DNA from: Bacillota bacterium
Lineage (GTDB): Bacteria > Bacillota > Clostridia > Lachnospirales > Lachnospiraceae
NCBI GenBank assembly: GCA_023409835.1
Contig: JAEYQV010000002.1
Span: 1 to 57,413 of the forward strand
DNA length: 57,413 nt
Direction: 5' to 3'
Both the position numbers and the translations under genes were made by a program. The notes beneath the pieces are model-generated. The model did not search any database, had not been told where the DNA came from, and was given only the letters and a program-made list of their open reading frames with translations. Numbering within the stretch: position 1 is the first letter of the stretch; each line of letters starts with the position of its first letter. This document shows, one piece after another, positions 32,789 to 42,699 of the stretch.

Positions 32789-33754
32789 TTATAAATTTAC
32801 TACATGAACAGGCTCATTCTTTAGGAAAGCCTCAAGATTGGAAACTGCTATATTCATCAGTCTGCTTCTTGATTCTTTCGGGGCCCAAGCCATGTGTGGA
32901 GTAATAATACAATTCTTTGCACTAAGCAGCGGATTATCTCCTTTAATCGGCTCCGTCGTGACAACGTCCACAGCTGCAGCATATACTTTTCCGCTATTTA
33001 AAGCATCTGCCAAATCCTGCTCCACAATCAAAGGTCCTCTGGAATCATTTATTATTATAACACCGTTTTTCATCTTAGCAATTGTATCTTTGTTGATGAT
33101 CCCTTCCGTATCAGGGAATAAAGGACAATGCAGGGCAATTACATCTGATTCTGCGAGCAGTTCCTCCAGAGCGACGTACCTGCAGTTCTCATTAATCAAT
33201 TCGGGATTTTGATATCTATCATGGGCTAAAACCTTCATTCCTAAGGCCTGTGCAATCTTTCCTGTTGTCTGGCCGATTTTCCCATACCCTATAATACCGA
33301 TGCTTTTTCCTGCCAGTTCAATGAGCGGGTAATCCCAGAAGCACCAATCCTGATTCTTTTCCCAACGTCCATTATGAACCTCCCGGCTATGATGTCCGAT
33401 ATGGTGGCAGATTTCCAATAGCAACGCTATTGTATACTGACCAACCGCTTCGGTTCCATAAGTCGGTATATTGCAAACCGGTACCTTCTTCTCCTTTGCA
33501 GCTGCTACATCGACAATATTATATCCGGTTGCCAGTACTCCGATATATTGAATCGAGGTACATGCCTCCAAAGTATTTCTGCTGATCGGTGTCTTGTTGG
33601 TTAATACGATCTCCGCATCACCGATTCTCTTGATGATCTCATTCTCATCTAACGGTGTGCGGTCATAAACAGTAATCTCACCCAGCTGTTGAAAGCCTTC
33701 CCAGTTAAGATCGCCGGGATTTAGTGTATATCCATCTAATACTATTATTTTCAT
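32789..33754 (-). CDS. D-2-hydroxyacid dehydrogenase
   Basis: A 321-residue NAD(P)-dependent dehydrogenase interconverting 2-keto acids and D-2-hydroxy acids. The Rossmann motif is GIIGYGKIGQ, and the catalytic residues are the arginine of NDSRGPLI, the glutamate of VTTEPI and the histidine of ITPHMAW. It resembles hydroxypyruvate or glycerate dehydrogenases. AAGGAG precedes ATG. Its place in the operon suggests reduction of a keto acid made during breakdown of the imported sugar. Confidence 0.92.
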   Translation of the reverse strand: MKIIVLDGYTLNPGDLNWEGFQQLGEITVYDRTPLDENEIIKRIGDAEIVLTNKTPISRNTLEACTSIQYIGVLATGYNIVDVAAAKEKKVPVCNIPTYGTEAVGQYTIALLLEICHHIGHHSREVHNGRWEKNQDWCFWDYPLIELAGKSIGIIGYGKIGQTTGKIAQALGMKVLAHDRYQNPELINENCRYVALEELLAESDVIALHCPLFPDTEGIINKDTIAKMKNGVIIINDSRGPLIVEQDLADALNSGKVYAAAVDVVTTEPIKGDNPLLSAKNCIITPHMAWAPKESRSRLMNIAVSNLEAFLKNEPVHVVNL

Positions 33755-33831
33755 AATCCTTATACTCCTTCTTTCGTTTTACATAGGCTAGCGAAGCACC
33801 TATTACCAGTCACAATGCATTTCTTCAAAGT

Positions 33832-34878
33832 CTAATCTGTGATCTCAATTACTAAATGCTCAATCGCAGTATGACGATGCATATAAACCACATTTAAGCG
33901 CCCGTCCTTATCTTTACACATAGCAGGCTGACATTTGTTACCCGGTGCAGGTGCAAGCTCAAGTAAATTAGTCCAGGTCTTACCCTCATCCTTAGAATAA
34001 GCTAATGTTAAGGGACTTCTTTCATGCCAGTCCGTCTCCGGAGTATTGTTATAAGCCATTAAGATCGTTTCGTCATCCCAGCTGATTACATCCAGTTTTG
34101 ACTCATTATTTAAAATGGTGCTTGGAACCGGTTTCGTCCAGGTTACACCACCGTCCTTGCTCTCTGCTGTATAGGAAACCAACGATTTATTTCCTGCAGT
34201 TCCCCAACCGGTGTTTCCCGGACAGGTACGTGTAAACATCCGAATGGTCCCGTCGGGGCGTAAGCATAACCCGGGCTCACGGATTAGGTTCTCATCGTCA
34301 CTGGATAACAGCGGTCCTTGTTCCCATGTCTCTCCGTCATCACGGGAGATGTAGATACGCACCGCACCGAAATAACGATCCGGTATCTCTGAGCTGGTCG
34401 ATGCAAATACTATCGTCCCATCCGCTAAAAGAACGCTGTCATTGGAGGCATGTCCGGATTGAATGCCCGCCTTCACCGCCGGCTCCCAGGTGAGCCCTCC
34501 ATCCTTTGTTTTTCTGCTCCAAAGCTCATCTCTTCCATTACACCAGGTAGTGAAATTAACTTCAGTATCTAAAAATTTCGCAAACAGGAGAATGATTTCT
34601 CCTTTTTTATTCTTTATAAAAATCGGATCGTGACAGCAATAACGTATGTCGTTCCCAACCGCATCCGGATTACTCCACTCGGTCTTACCATACTCCAGAA
34701 CCGACACCCAGTCCTTGGCATCCCGTCCCATAGGATCTCCGTTCCATTGCAGGAAGCCACCGTTCCAGCAACATAACAGGTTTCCATTGTCACTCATGGT
34801 TAGGCTCGGCATGTGATAGCACTGACGCTCGTCAAACCATTCTACTACCCATTTCTTATCGATTATTTTAGCCTGCAT
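33832..34878 (-). CDS. Sialidase-like beta-propeller glycosidase (Asp-box protein)
   Basis: A 348-residue six-bladed propeller protein. Asp-box motifs SxDxGxTW occur at TKDGGLTW, SRDDGETW, SKDGGVTW and SKDEGKTW. There is no signal peptide, so it acts in the cytoplasm on imported oligosaccharides. The fold is shared by GH33 sialidases and by enzymes that release other ulosonic acids or unusual sugars. I cannot identify the arginine triad with confidence, so specificity is open. GGAGA site; minus-strand operon. Confidence 0.8.
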   Translation of the reverse strand: MQAKIIDKKWVVEWFDERQCYHMPSLTMSDNGNLLCCWNGGFLQWNGDPMGRDAKDWVSVLEYGKTEWSNPDAVGNDIRYCCHDPIFIKNKKGEIILLFAKFLDTEVNFTTWCNGRDELWSRKTKDGGLTWEPAVKAGIQSGHASNDSVLLADGTIVFASTSSEIPDRYFGAVRIYISRDDGETWEQGPLLSSDDENLIREPGLCLRPDGTIRMFTRTCPGNTGWGTAGNKSLVSYTAESKDGGVTWTKPVPSTILNNESKLDVISWDDETILMAYNNTPETDWHERSPLTLAYSKDEGKTWTNLLELAPAPGNKCQPAMCKDKDGRLNVVYMHRHTAIEHLVIEITD

Positions 34879-34978
34879 TATATTCTCCTTTTCGTTATGC
34901 TCAATATCATTCTTTAGATTATTTCGAAACCATAACCGTTACTTATTTTATTATACGGTTCATTCAAGCTCCGGAAGC

Positions 34979-36256
34979 TTATACTGCTTTTTGTTCGCTG
35001 TCCATTCCTGATATGTTTAATAACTTGATCGCCCTTCCACTAAAATATACCGTACTTAATTGGATTACTGTAAGTATCAAAAGACTTAATAATTGTATCC
35101 GAACAGAGACTCCAAAGATTAAGTTCATGATTACCATAATTCCCAAACCGGTAATACGCCCCATTGTTAATACCGTTTCATTCACTGCAAAAATTTCCGG
35201 TTTTATCTGCTCAATTTGAGGTACCTGCTGAATCGTATCCAAAAAGGTTGCATAACAGGAATTTTCAAGAAAACCGCAGAAGAACGCATTAACACAGGAA
35301 TATACAATAATAAGTATGGGATTCGATATCAATGCACTTAAGCCCGCTGTAACAGATAAAACAATAACCGACCTAAGCATATAACTTTCTCTGTTTTTCA
35401 CTGTCAGAATCCTGCTTAATATCATAAAGGAAATAATACCAAGGATTGCTGTTAAAAAGGAATTTATTCCGATGAGTAACTCACTTTTTATCAATTGAAA
35501 CAGAACAAGATTTAGGATAAAAGTAAAGGCACCCTCCCTGATTCCCTTACATCCCTGTCCCAGTAAGGCAAAAAGAAGCTCCTTCTGTCTCCATATTATC
35601 TTTAATGTTTTACGGTACTGTACTGATTCACGTTTTTCTTTATGCTTTTTGGGAAGACGAAATGCTAATACCGAGGTTATCATTGATATGATAAGCGCTA
35701 CCACAAATACGGTAAGATAACCCTTTATTCCTCCGATATAGGAGATCAAAAAACCGGAGATCAGCGGAACGATCATGTTTACCAGGGAAACTCCCAAGCT
35801 AATGATCGCCAATCCACTGTCTCTGTTATTGAAATTCGTGGAATCAGATAACAGAGTTCCATAGCTGACCCAGTAAAAACCATCTGCCAGACCGATCAGC
35901 ATACCAAGTAGAATGTAGTATTGGGAGGCGCTCTCATTTAAGAGAATTATTGTAAGGAATAAGATATTATAGCAAACAATTCCAATAATCGCGGTTACCC
36001 CGGAATTCGTGCGATGCAGTACCTGCGCAGCTCCTATCATGGAAAGGGCACCGGCAATAAAATATATCACATTGTAATACATAACGACATTCACATCGTC
36101 TGACTGTCCCAACAGTAAGGTATTAATAAACACACCTGGAAGACGGGTAAAAATTATAAAACAGATATGTACGGCAAAAAACTTATAAAAGTCCCTGCCT
36201 AAATTCTGTCCGCCTACCAGTCTAAGAATGGCACCCAAAAATAGCCTTTTTTTCAT
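34979..36256 (-). CDS. Major facilitator superfamily transporter
   Basis: A 425-residue protein with about 12 transmembrane segments in two halves, separated by a basic loop (LPKKHKEKRES). Weak MFS motifs are visible; I cannot name the subfamily. The ATG at 36256 has a GAGGAG site, whereas the ATG five codons upstream does not. It may export a product or import a monosaccharide released by the neighbouring glycosidases. Confidence 0.82.
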   Translation of the reverse strand: MKKRLFLGAILRLVGGQNLGRDFYKFFAVHICFIIFTRLPGVFINTLLLGQSDDVNVVMYYNVIYFIAGALSMIGAAQVLHRTNSGVTAIIGIVCYNILFLTIILLNESASQYYILLGMLIGLADGFYWVSYGTLLSDSTNFNNRDSGLAIISLGVSLVNMIVPLISGFLISYIGGIKGYLTVFVVALIISMITSVLAFRLPKKHKEKRESVQYRKTLKIIWRQKELLFALLGQGCKGIREGAFTFILNLVLFQLIKSELLIGINSFLTAILGIISFMILSRILTVKNRESYMLRSVIVLSVTAGLSALISNPILIIVYSCVNAFFCGFLENSCYATFLDTIQQVPQIEQIKPEIFAVNETVLTMGRITGLGIMVIMNLIFGVSVRIQLLSLLILTVIQLSTVYFSGRAIKLLNISGMDSEQKAV

Positions 36257-36281
36257 TCTATTGCTCCTCATTTTATCAATA

Positions 36282-38330
36282 TTATTCCTCAGTTATTACC
36301 GTGATCAATACACTTTCCATACTGAGGACCCCTGCTGCAATACAAATGAAACCACCCTCCCGGGTGAAACCTGCCTGTACTTCCTCTGCTTTGTCACTGT
36401 GGTATACAAGTATTTCAGCTACGTTTTTATTCATGTAAAGCTTGATATTATCTACGTGGTCCGTAGAGGCATTCACCAGGTAGATATAGTATCCTTTTTC
36501 CCAGGGATAGACATAGGGTATCAGGTAAGGCTCTCCGACCACATACGGAACTATGCTTTCACCGCAGGACATTTCTGTTAACGCCTCCTGAAGGATGCAT
36601 TGGCGTATACTGTTGAGCAGCATATTGGAAACAGATAAGGGCTGCTCAAAATTGCCAAAGGGATAGAGGTAAGAGCTCTTACCCCGGGTATTGATACTGA
36701 CTGTTTCTGCTGCTGCAGTGCGTTCCCTGAAGGAGTTATAAAAGGCTGAGTACTCCTTGATTGGATGATGATACTCTACATCTACTGCATCACTACAGAT
36801 GATGATAGCTGAGGCACGTGCATTTTCCATTCCGTAGTATTCCTTCTGATTCGTAACCTGCTCATAGCTGTATTCGCCCTGATCTTGATGCATCCAGCGA
36901 AGGCTCTTGATATTAGCCAGATCACCCAGCCCCAAATCAAACAGAGTAGCTGCCGCATCTCCATTGATAATGACATCATTATGTTCAAAGATACTCTCAA
37001 TCTGTTCCTTGGACAGGTTGCGGAAGTACTGCCCGGATATCGCTACTATGCTGTCCTTTACGTCAGGCTCATTACAGTATACAAAGGGGATACCGAAGGC
37101 AGAAAGCAGTCCGGCAAAAAACACCTCCTGAGGGTACAATTCCTCCATACTTTTACCTGCTTTGGTGTGAAGCGTGTACGCAGAGGTTTCACTGAACATC
37201 ACCTTCACTCCCGCCCTTTTTCCTTTAAAAATACCTCTCCCGGTCAACTGATTGAGATAATTCTTCGTATCGGCCAGGGTTTTCTGGTAGTTATCCTTCC
37301 AGGTAATCCCATTCCCATTCAAATCATATAAATCGATCGTAATTCCTGCCAGGTTAAGAGGCAGACCGGCTAACAGCTGGAAGCGGGTAAACCGACGGGA
37401 TTTCGAGAAACGGGAATAAGGAAAATTCTCAAGCTCGGGATAAACCTCAGCTTCTGCCGGTATCATTGCTCTGGTCATCATAGACACCATATTAAAATTG
37501 AGCATATAGTTTGAGGGAGAGTTCTCAATATATCCCGGCAAATGGATCCGGTTAACCGGATTAAGACCGGCAGCAAGCCCCTTTAGAATTGCGCTCCAGT
37601 TGCGGCCTTCTGCTGCATGCACATGGGGTACTGAGCTCATCAGACCAACCTTCGTGCTTTTGCTGACCTTGCGTACAGCACTGCCTATTCTTTCAGCCGC
37701 ATGAAGCATCGTCTCCTGTGCCACATCCAGCCATATTTTTCGATAAGGATGTACCTCACCGGACTGCAATATCCCGGCAACAAATTCCTCTCTGGTCAAC
37801 TGTTTTCCCGCTCTCTCGGAATAAATGCGCATGTGTTCCTCACAAAAACATCCGCCCCAGATCAAAGGATCATGGTTATGCAGCCTAAAGTCATCCTCAA
37901 CCCATAGAATCTCCGGATTTAGCTCAGCATAACGGGAATAAATGTCGGTAAAATACTCCAACCAGTTTTCACAGCCGGGGCAAACACACAGATTAGCCCG
38001 GTTGCCCATAGGATCCACCATTAATCTAAAATTCTGCCCATCATGAAGCTGCTTACCAAGGTCCGCATGCATCACACTGTGCCAATGGTTTATCGACGTG
38101 GTAATACCTTTGGTTTCCATAAGCTCATGGACTTTTTTTATTAGGGTGATGTATCTCTCCTGTTCCTCCCTTGTGATATGTCCGGTATTTAGTTCCTGTA
38201 CATTTACAAATACAGCAACATCATCGATACGAGCCTCCTCTGCATATCGGTCCAGAGCTTCTAATTCAACCTTATCATTAAAGCCGGGGTCACAGCAAAA
38301 TCGAAATGTATATTGAAAGGGATCTTTCAT
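36282..38330 (-). CDS. Putative glycoside hydrolase, GH42-like barrel with trimerisation-type domain
   Basis: A 682-residue cytoplasmic protein that I do not recognise firmly. The first 370 residues look like a (beta/alpha)8 barrel, with VEDDFRLHNHDPLIW near residue 160 and a Cys pair in CVCPGC. The following part (FFAGLLSAFGIPFVYCNEPD...) resembles the glutamine-amidotransferase-like trimerisation domain of GH42 beta-galactosidases, and a small beta domain ends the protein. ATG 38330 has GGAGAG; the 20-codon extension upstream does not. Between MFS and acetylesterase genes, it is most likely a glycosidase of new or rare specificity. Confidence 0.6.
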   Translation of the reverse strand: MKDPFQYTFRFCCDPGFNDKVELEALDRYAEEARIDDVAVFVNVQELNTGHITREEQERYITLIKKVHELMETKGITTSINHWHSVMHADLGKQLHDGQNFRLMVDPMGNRANLCVCPGCENWLEYFTDIYSRYAELNPEILWVEDDFRLHNHDPLIWGGCFCEEHMRIYSERAGKQLTREEFVAGILQSGEVHPYRKIWLDVAQETMLHAAERIGSAVRKVSKSTKVGLMSSVPHVHAAEGRNWSAILKGLAAGLNPVNRIHLPGYIENSPSNYMLNFNMVSMMTRAMIPAEAEVYPELENFPYSRFSKSRRFTRFQLLAGLPLNLAGITIDLYDLNGNGITWKDNYQKTLADTKNYLNQLTGRGIFKGKRAGVKVMFSETSAYTLHTKAGKSMEELYPQEVFFAGLLSAFGIPFVYCNEPDVKDSIVAISGQYFRNLSKEQIESIFEHNDVIINGDAAATLFDLGLGDLANIKSLRWMHQDQGEYSYEQVTNQKEYYGMENARASAIIICSDAVDVEYHHPIKEYSAFYNSFRERTAAAETVSINTRGKSSYLYPFGNFEQPLSVSNMLLNSIRQCILQEALTEMSCGESIVPYVVGEPYLIPYVYPWEKGYYIYLVNASTDHVDNIKLYMNKNVAEILVYHSDKAEEVQAGFTREGGFICIAAGVLSMESVLITVITEE

Positions 38331-38423
38331 TGTTCTCTCCAATCCAGTGTAAATTACTTTTACATAAAGCTTGTAACCAATGTACGGCACAAGCTTTCAT
38401 CTAGAAGGATTTTATTCCTTCCT

Positions 38424-39899
38424 TTAACTCTCTATTTTTTTCCCGTAAAATGACAGCATCGGTAAACGCATACAGTCACAGGGGATTGCACTTCCGGGAT
38501 TCATACGCCACGCACCATGAAGCACTGCGTCCTTCCCCAACTCACGCTGAAAAACAATTACTATACTGTCATTATTGGTCGTATATTCTTTAACAGAAAC
38601 AAGTCCCTGAGCATCCTCTGCCTCAAAGGGTAATAAATCTGCCGAGACATCATATGGATTGATCCAATTTCGTATTCTCGAAAAACGGACCTCCACGGTA
38701 TCTGCTGCTGTTCTAAGAATTTCACTAGCCTCAGGAGCCATCCAGTCATAATTCCTATGATAAAGCTCCTGCAGGGCACAACGGGCACAACGTTCCCCAA
38801 TGACCAGATTACTCTCGGAGGAGTTATGAATAAAGTCATATAGGCTCAAGTCCGTGGACGGTATGGTATAGACCCTGTTCAATTGATACATTGCATCAAC
38901 CTGTGCCTGGCGTACAATTCCCCATTGACGATCCAGTTGTTCTGTCGATGGGGTCATACAACGATTTAACTGCACGGTGATAATCGGTAATTCCGGGTTA
39001 TTCAACGCTGAACGTACCTCTGAGACAAAGTTGGTAAATCTGTCCAAATAGGTTGCGGCACTATCTTCAAAGCCTTCCGCTTCTCCCTGATACCAAAGCA
39101 TTCCCTTCGGCTTAATCCGATAATCTGCCAGCTGCTCTAACATATTGCGAAACAGGGTGCCGTTTTCCGCCGGATTCCACCACCTGAGGGGGGATCCACC
39201 GTAAGCGCTGACTACTAAACCAATTGGATAGCCCAACTCCTTCTTCAAACGTTTCGCAAAGTGCAGCCAGGGGCTATGACCCGGGTTATGATTCTCAAAA
39301 TGCTCCATATGAATTGATCCGGTTGTTTCATTCAAGGGATGGGTTGCAAGATCCCAGCTTCCGCTGTTTCGCAGCAGATGGACGCCTAACTCGGGTTCAT
39401 CTGTTACCGGACCTTTGGCTCGGCCTGCAGCATTGCTTTGACCTGCAACCACAAAAATATCACCGACACCAAGGTTATGGATTACATCTCCCCGTGTTAC
39501 AGACAGTCCGTCCCAGCCTTCATAATCCATGTAAGTTTCAATGCGATATAAACCACCTGCCGGTACATCGAAAAATGTCATCGTCCAGCTTTCATTCTCT
39601 AATAACTTACATTCCTGCCAGGGCAGGATGGATTCCCCCGTATCTTCAAGAGCAATGCGAGCTTTAATGACAGCCTTCACCGGCTTGACCGGAGTAAATT
39701 GTAGAGGTAATTCCTGAGACAGATGTATCAGAGAATATTTACCTGAAACCGTGATATCTGCTTTACCATTTGTTTGTTGGAAAATCTGCCAGGGTGTTGC
39801 ACCCTCTGTAATCGTTACTCCATAATTCAAAATGATCACTCCGCTTTTCGATTTTTCATGTATTGAAACGTAATGCCGGGGGAACTGATCCCTCAGCAT
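38424..39899 (-). CDS. Sialate O-acetylesterase-type carbohydrate esterase (SASA domain)
   Basis: A 491-residue esterase that removes O-acetyl groups from sugars. The SGNH/SASA nucleophile block is FVVAGQSNAAG and the companion block MLWYQGEAEG is present. An N-terminal beta domain precedes the catalytic part, as in sialic acid 9-O-acetylesterases and related carbohydrate esterases. No signal peptide is seen. The start lacks a clear binding site. It follows the sugar-binding lipoprotein gene in the leftward operon, so the imported glycan is probably acetylated. Confidence 0.88.
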   Translation of the reverse strand: MLRDQFPRHYVSIHEKSKSGVIILNYGVTITEGATPWQIFQQTNGKADITVSGKYSLIHLSQELPLQFTPVKPVKAVIKARIALEDTGESILPWQECKLLENESWTMTFFDVPAGGLYRIETYMDYEGWDGLSVTRGDVIHNLGVGDIFVVAGQSNAAGRAKGPVTDEPELGVHLLRNSGSWDLATHPLNETTGSIHMEHFENHNPGHSPWLHFAKRLKKELGYPIGLVVSAYGGSPLRWWNPAENGTLFRNMLEQLADYRIKPKGMLWYQGEAEGFEDSAATYLDRFTNFVSEVRSALNNPELPIITVQLNRCMTPSTEQLDRQWGIVRQAQVDAMYQLNRVYTIPSTDLSLYDFIHNSSESNLVIGERCARCALQELYHRNYDWMAPEASEILRTAADTVEVRFSRIRNWINPYDVSADLLPFEAEDAQGLVSVKEYTTNNDSIVIVFQRELGKDAVLHGAWRMNPGSAIPCDCMRLPMLSFYGKKIES

Positions 39900-39945
39900 T
39901 ACGTTTATTAGTATACCTTCTACTATTCAATTAACGAGTTAAAAT

Positions 39946-41718
39946 TTATTGTGCATTTTGAGCTGCGGCTGCAACAGCATTATTAATGATAGCCTCTAAT
40001 TCCTTAGCACCTGCTGCCTCATATTCCTCAACATAATTCTGCCATTTGGTATCGATATCCATCTGACCGCCTAAAAATGCAGTTAAATAACGATTCGTGA
40101 TTTCAGCCAGTTTACTTCTAATATCATCTGCCTCTGCGGGAAGTGTAACCTGCATATAATATACCGGCAGCTGTGAAACCACTTTATCAACATAGGTATC
40201 AATTACACTCTGCGCATAATCAACCAGCTCTTTGTTTGTGCCTTCTGCCCAATCATTTGTGTTATCATAAGGATTTAAAGAAGACTCATACCAGCTTGTA
40301 TCTTCAAAATTAGTCTTATACTCTGTAGCACAGAATAAGTAGGAGAACCATACGTAACGTGCACGGTCAGGTTCGGAGTAGCCATAGGCTTTATTAATTT
40401 CAGCCCACTTGTTAACATCATAGGTATAAGTTCCGTCTGCATTTACTGTATAGGTTTGTCCCTCAATACCGGCAAACAGTAAATCCTGTCCTTCATTGGT
40501 AGCTAAGTATTCTACTAAGTCAAGTACACGATCGGGATTCTTACAGGATGCAGGGATCATGTAATGTGCTCCCATCCATAACGCAGAACTGTATGTAGTA
40601 CCATATTTTCCGTCATCGGTTAAGGAAAGACCCATTGTTAAATCACTTGTTTTAGCATCCGGATTTGCAGCAACCCAACAGCTATTATAGAAATCACGAT
40701 ACTGGGTGGCAAAACCAAATCCAAAATTCGCTGCACCGATTCTTCCTAAACCAAATTCACCATAGGCATCATCAAAATCACCCTTAACACCAATATTTTT
40801 ATCTAAACCACCATTTGCATAGAGAGAGGCAAGCTGCTTTACAACGTCCTTGGACTTATCGGAAACCGTTGCTAATTCCCATTTGTCCTGTGATGTCTGT
40901 ACAAATCCGCTCAATAAATCAGAGGCCGGAGCCAGAATAGAGGTTCCCTGAGGAGCAGCTAAGGTTTTATCGATTTCATTCCAGTTTGTAAGCTTATCAT
41001 TACGAGGCCACCAGCCAACATAACCAGCTTCGCCTGCCGCATTACAATAAGCAATAAATTCATCAACAGTTGCAGGAACCTTTCCGCCATTCACTTCATT
41101 CAGAATTGCTGTGTTATATACGGGAACACCGGCAAATACAGGTTTTGCGTATGCGGCCATGGCATAAATTGCATATACTGCGTTTTCGTCACCTGTATAC
41201 ATCTTGTTGAAGGCCTTATAGCTTTCATCATTGAACATTTTGTATAAGGTAGGGTAACGCTCCGGTTCAGCGTTAACAATTTCTGCAAGATTTACAATAA
41301 CCTCATCCTCTGACCACTTCTTAAGTAATTCACTGTCAGCCCAGGTAGGAAACAGGTCCGGACCCACACCGACAGATAATTCTGTTGACATACGCTCATC
41401 GAAGCCTTCTGCACCGGTATCATACTCAAGAGTAATGTTTACCGCTTCTTCAATCTTTGCTTTGATGGGGTCATTTTTCATACCATCGGGATCATCGGTA
41501 CTATTACCGAACTGAGCAAACCGTATATTAACCTTTTCACGATCTGTGTTTGTTTTAACGGTGGTGTCTTCTGAGCCCTTCGAGGTATCAGCCTCTGTCT
41601 TCCCCGTAACCTTTTCACCGGGATTTTCACTCTTGTTGTCTTTGCTGCAGCCTGTAAACACACTACTTAGTAACATAACTGCTACTAATAATAAACCCAT
41701 AGTTTTCTTTAACTTCAT
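39946..41718 (-). CDS. Carbohydrate ABC transporter substrate-binding lipoprotein
   Basis: A 590-residue extracellular solute-binding protein of the LplA/family 1 type. The signal peptide ends in a lipobox with lipidated cysteine about residue 24 (SVFTGCSKD), followed by a Ser/Thr/Lys-rich linker. Proteins of this length usually bind oligosaccharides. The start has AAGGAGGAG. It works with the two permeases encoded just upstream; the ATPase is not in the operon, so a shared MsmK-type ATPase is likely. Confidence 0.92.
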   Translation of the reverse strand: MKLKKTMGLLLVAVMLLSSVFTGCSKDNKSENPGEKVTGKTEADTSKGSEDTTVKTNTDREKVNIRFAQFGNSTDDPDGMKNDPIKAKIEEAVNITLEYDTGAEGFDERMSTELSVGVGPDLFPTWADSELLKKWSEDEVIVNLAEIVNAEPERYPTLYKMFNDESYKAFNKMYTGDENAVYAIYAMAAYAKPVFAGVPVYNTAILNEVNGGKVPATVDEFIAYCNAAGEAGYVGWWPRNDKLTNWNEIDKTLAAPQGTSILAPASDLLSGFVQTSQDKWELATVSDKSKDVVKQLASLYANGGLDKNIGVKGDFDDAYGEFGLGRIGAANFGFGFATQYRDFYNSCWVAANPDAKTSDLTMGLSLTDDGKYGTTYSSALWMGAHYMIPASCKNPDRVLDLVEYLATNEGQDLLFAGIEGQTYTVNADGTYTYDVNKWAEINKAYGYSEPDRARYVWFSYLFCATEYKTNFEDTSWYESSLNPYDNTNDWAEGTNKELVDYAQSVIDTYVDKVVSQLPVYYMQVTLPAEADDIRSKLAEITNRYLTAFLGGQMDIDTKWQNYVEEYEAAGAKELEAIINNAVAAAAQNAQ

Positions 41719-41783
41719 AGTTCTCCTCCTTAAGTATAAGTATAAAGTGTTAGTTATTTTATAATTAAAGCCTGCAAGCTTAA

Positions 41784-42686
41784 TTATTCCTTAACAGCAC
41801 CCAGCATCATTCCCTGTGCAAAGTGTTTTTGCAAAAACGGATAGACACATATAATCGGAAGCATAGCGCAGATAATCGTCGCCATACGAAGCGCAATCGG
41901 GGGAGGAAGCTGCAACCCAACACTGACTGCACCATTTCTGATCTGATTCATCATCGCCGGATCCACAAGGGTACGACGAAGGACCCATGCAAATGGCTGT
42001 AGCTCTGCTTTGTTTGAGATAAACATCATATAGCTATAATAGTCATTCCAGTGAAGAACTGCGATAAACAAGCCAACCGCAGCAAGCATCGCTTTGGACA
42101 GAGGCAAAATAATTTTGAAGAATATTCGTATGTCATTACATCCATCAATTTTAGCCGCTTCCTCCAAATCCTTTGAAGTAGAAAAGGAAAAGAAGTTACG
42201 CATAATGATAAAGTAAACAATATTTAATGCTCCCGGAAGAACCATAACCCAGTAAGTCCTTAAAATCCCTATGTTCTTATATAACATGTATTCGGGTATT
42301 AATCCCCCTGTAAAGAACAGGTTAAATACAACCAACGCATTGATCAACTTCATACCCTTTATTTCCGATTTAGAGACTGCATATGCCATACTGGATGTAA
42401 CAATCAGTGACAATGCAGTTCCAAATAGTGTTTTAGTAACTGATATAAAAATCGAGTTTCTAAAAACTGTCGTACTTAAGATTGCTTTATAATATTGAAG
42501 ATCAATTTTTGTTGGCCACAGCAGGATATCGGTACGTATAAACTCTTCATAAGGAGTAATCGACGCTACAGCCACATACCACATTGGATAGAAGCATACC
42601 AAAGCAAAGATAATGCAAAAAGCATTCAATGCAATATCATAGAAATTAAACCCCAACTTCTGACGCATATAAAATCTTTTTTTCAC
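41784..42686 (-). CDS. Carbohydrate ABC transporter permease (MalG/LplC type)
   Basis: A 300-residue inner-membrane permease with six transmembrane segments and the EAA loop DLEEAAKIDGCNDIRIFFKI. The C-terminal FAQGMMLGAVKE is typical of MalG-type proteins. The first codon is GTG at 42686 with GAGGAGGGG at seven bases. It pairs with the LplB-type permease encoded upstream. Confidence 0.93.
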   Translation of the reverse strand: MKKRFYMRQKLGFNFYDIALNAFCIIFALVCFYPMWYVAVASITPYEEFIRTDILLWPTKIDLQYYKAILSTTVFRNSIFISVTKTLFGTALSLIVTSSMAYAVSKSEIKGMKLINALVVFNLFFTGGLIPEYMLYKNIGILRTYWVMVLPGALNIVYFIIMRNFFSFSTSKDLEEAAKIDGCNDIRIFFKIILPLSKAMLAAVGLFIAVLHWNDYYSYMMFISNKAELQPFAWVLRRTLVDPAMMNQIRNGAVSVGLQLPPPIALRMATIICAMLPIICVYPFLQKHFAQGMMLGAVKE

Positions 42687-42699
42687 GACTGCCCCTCCT

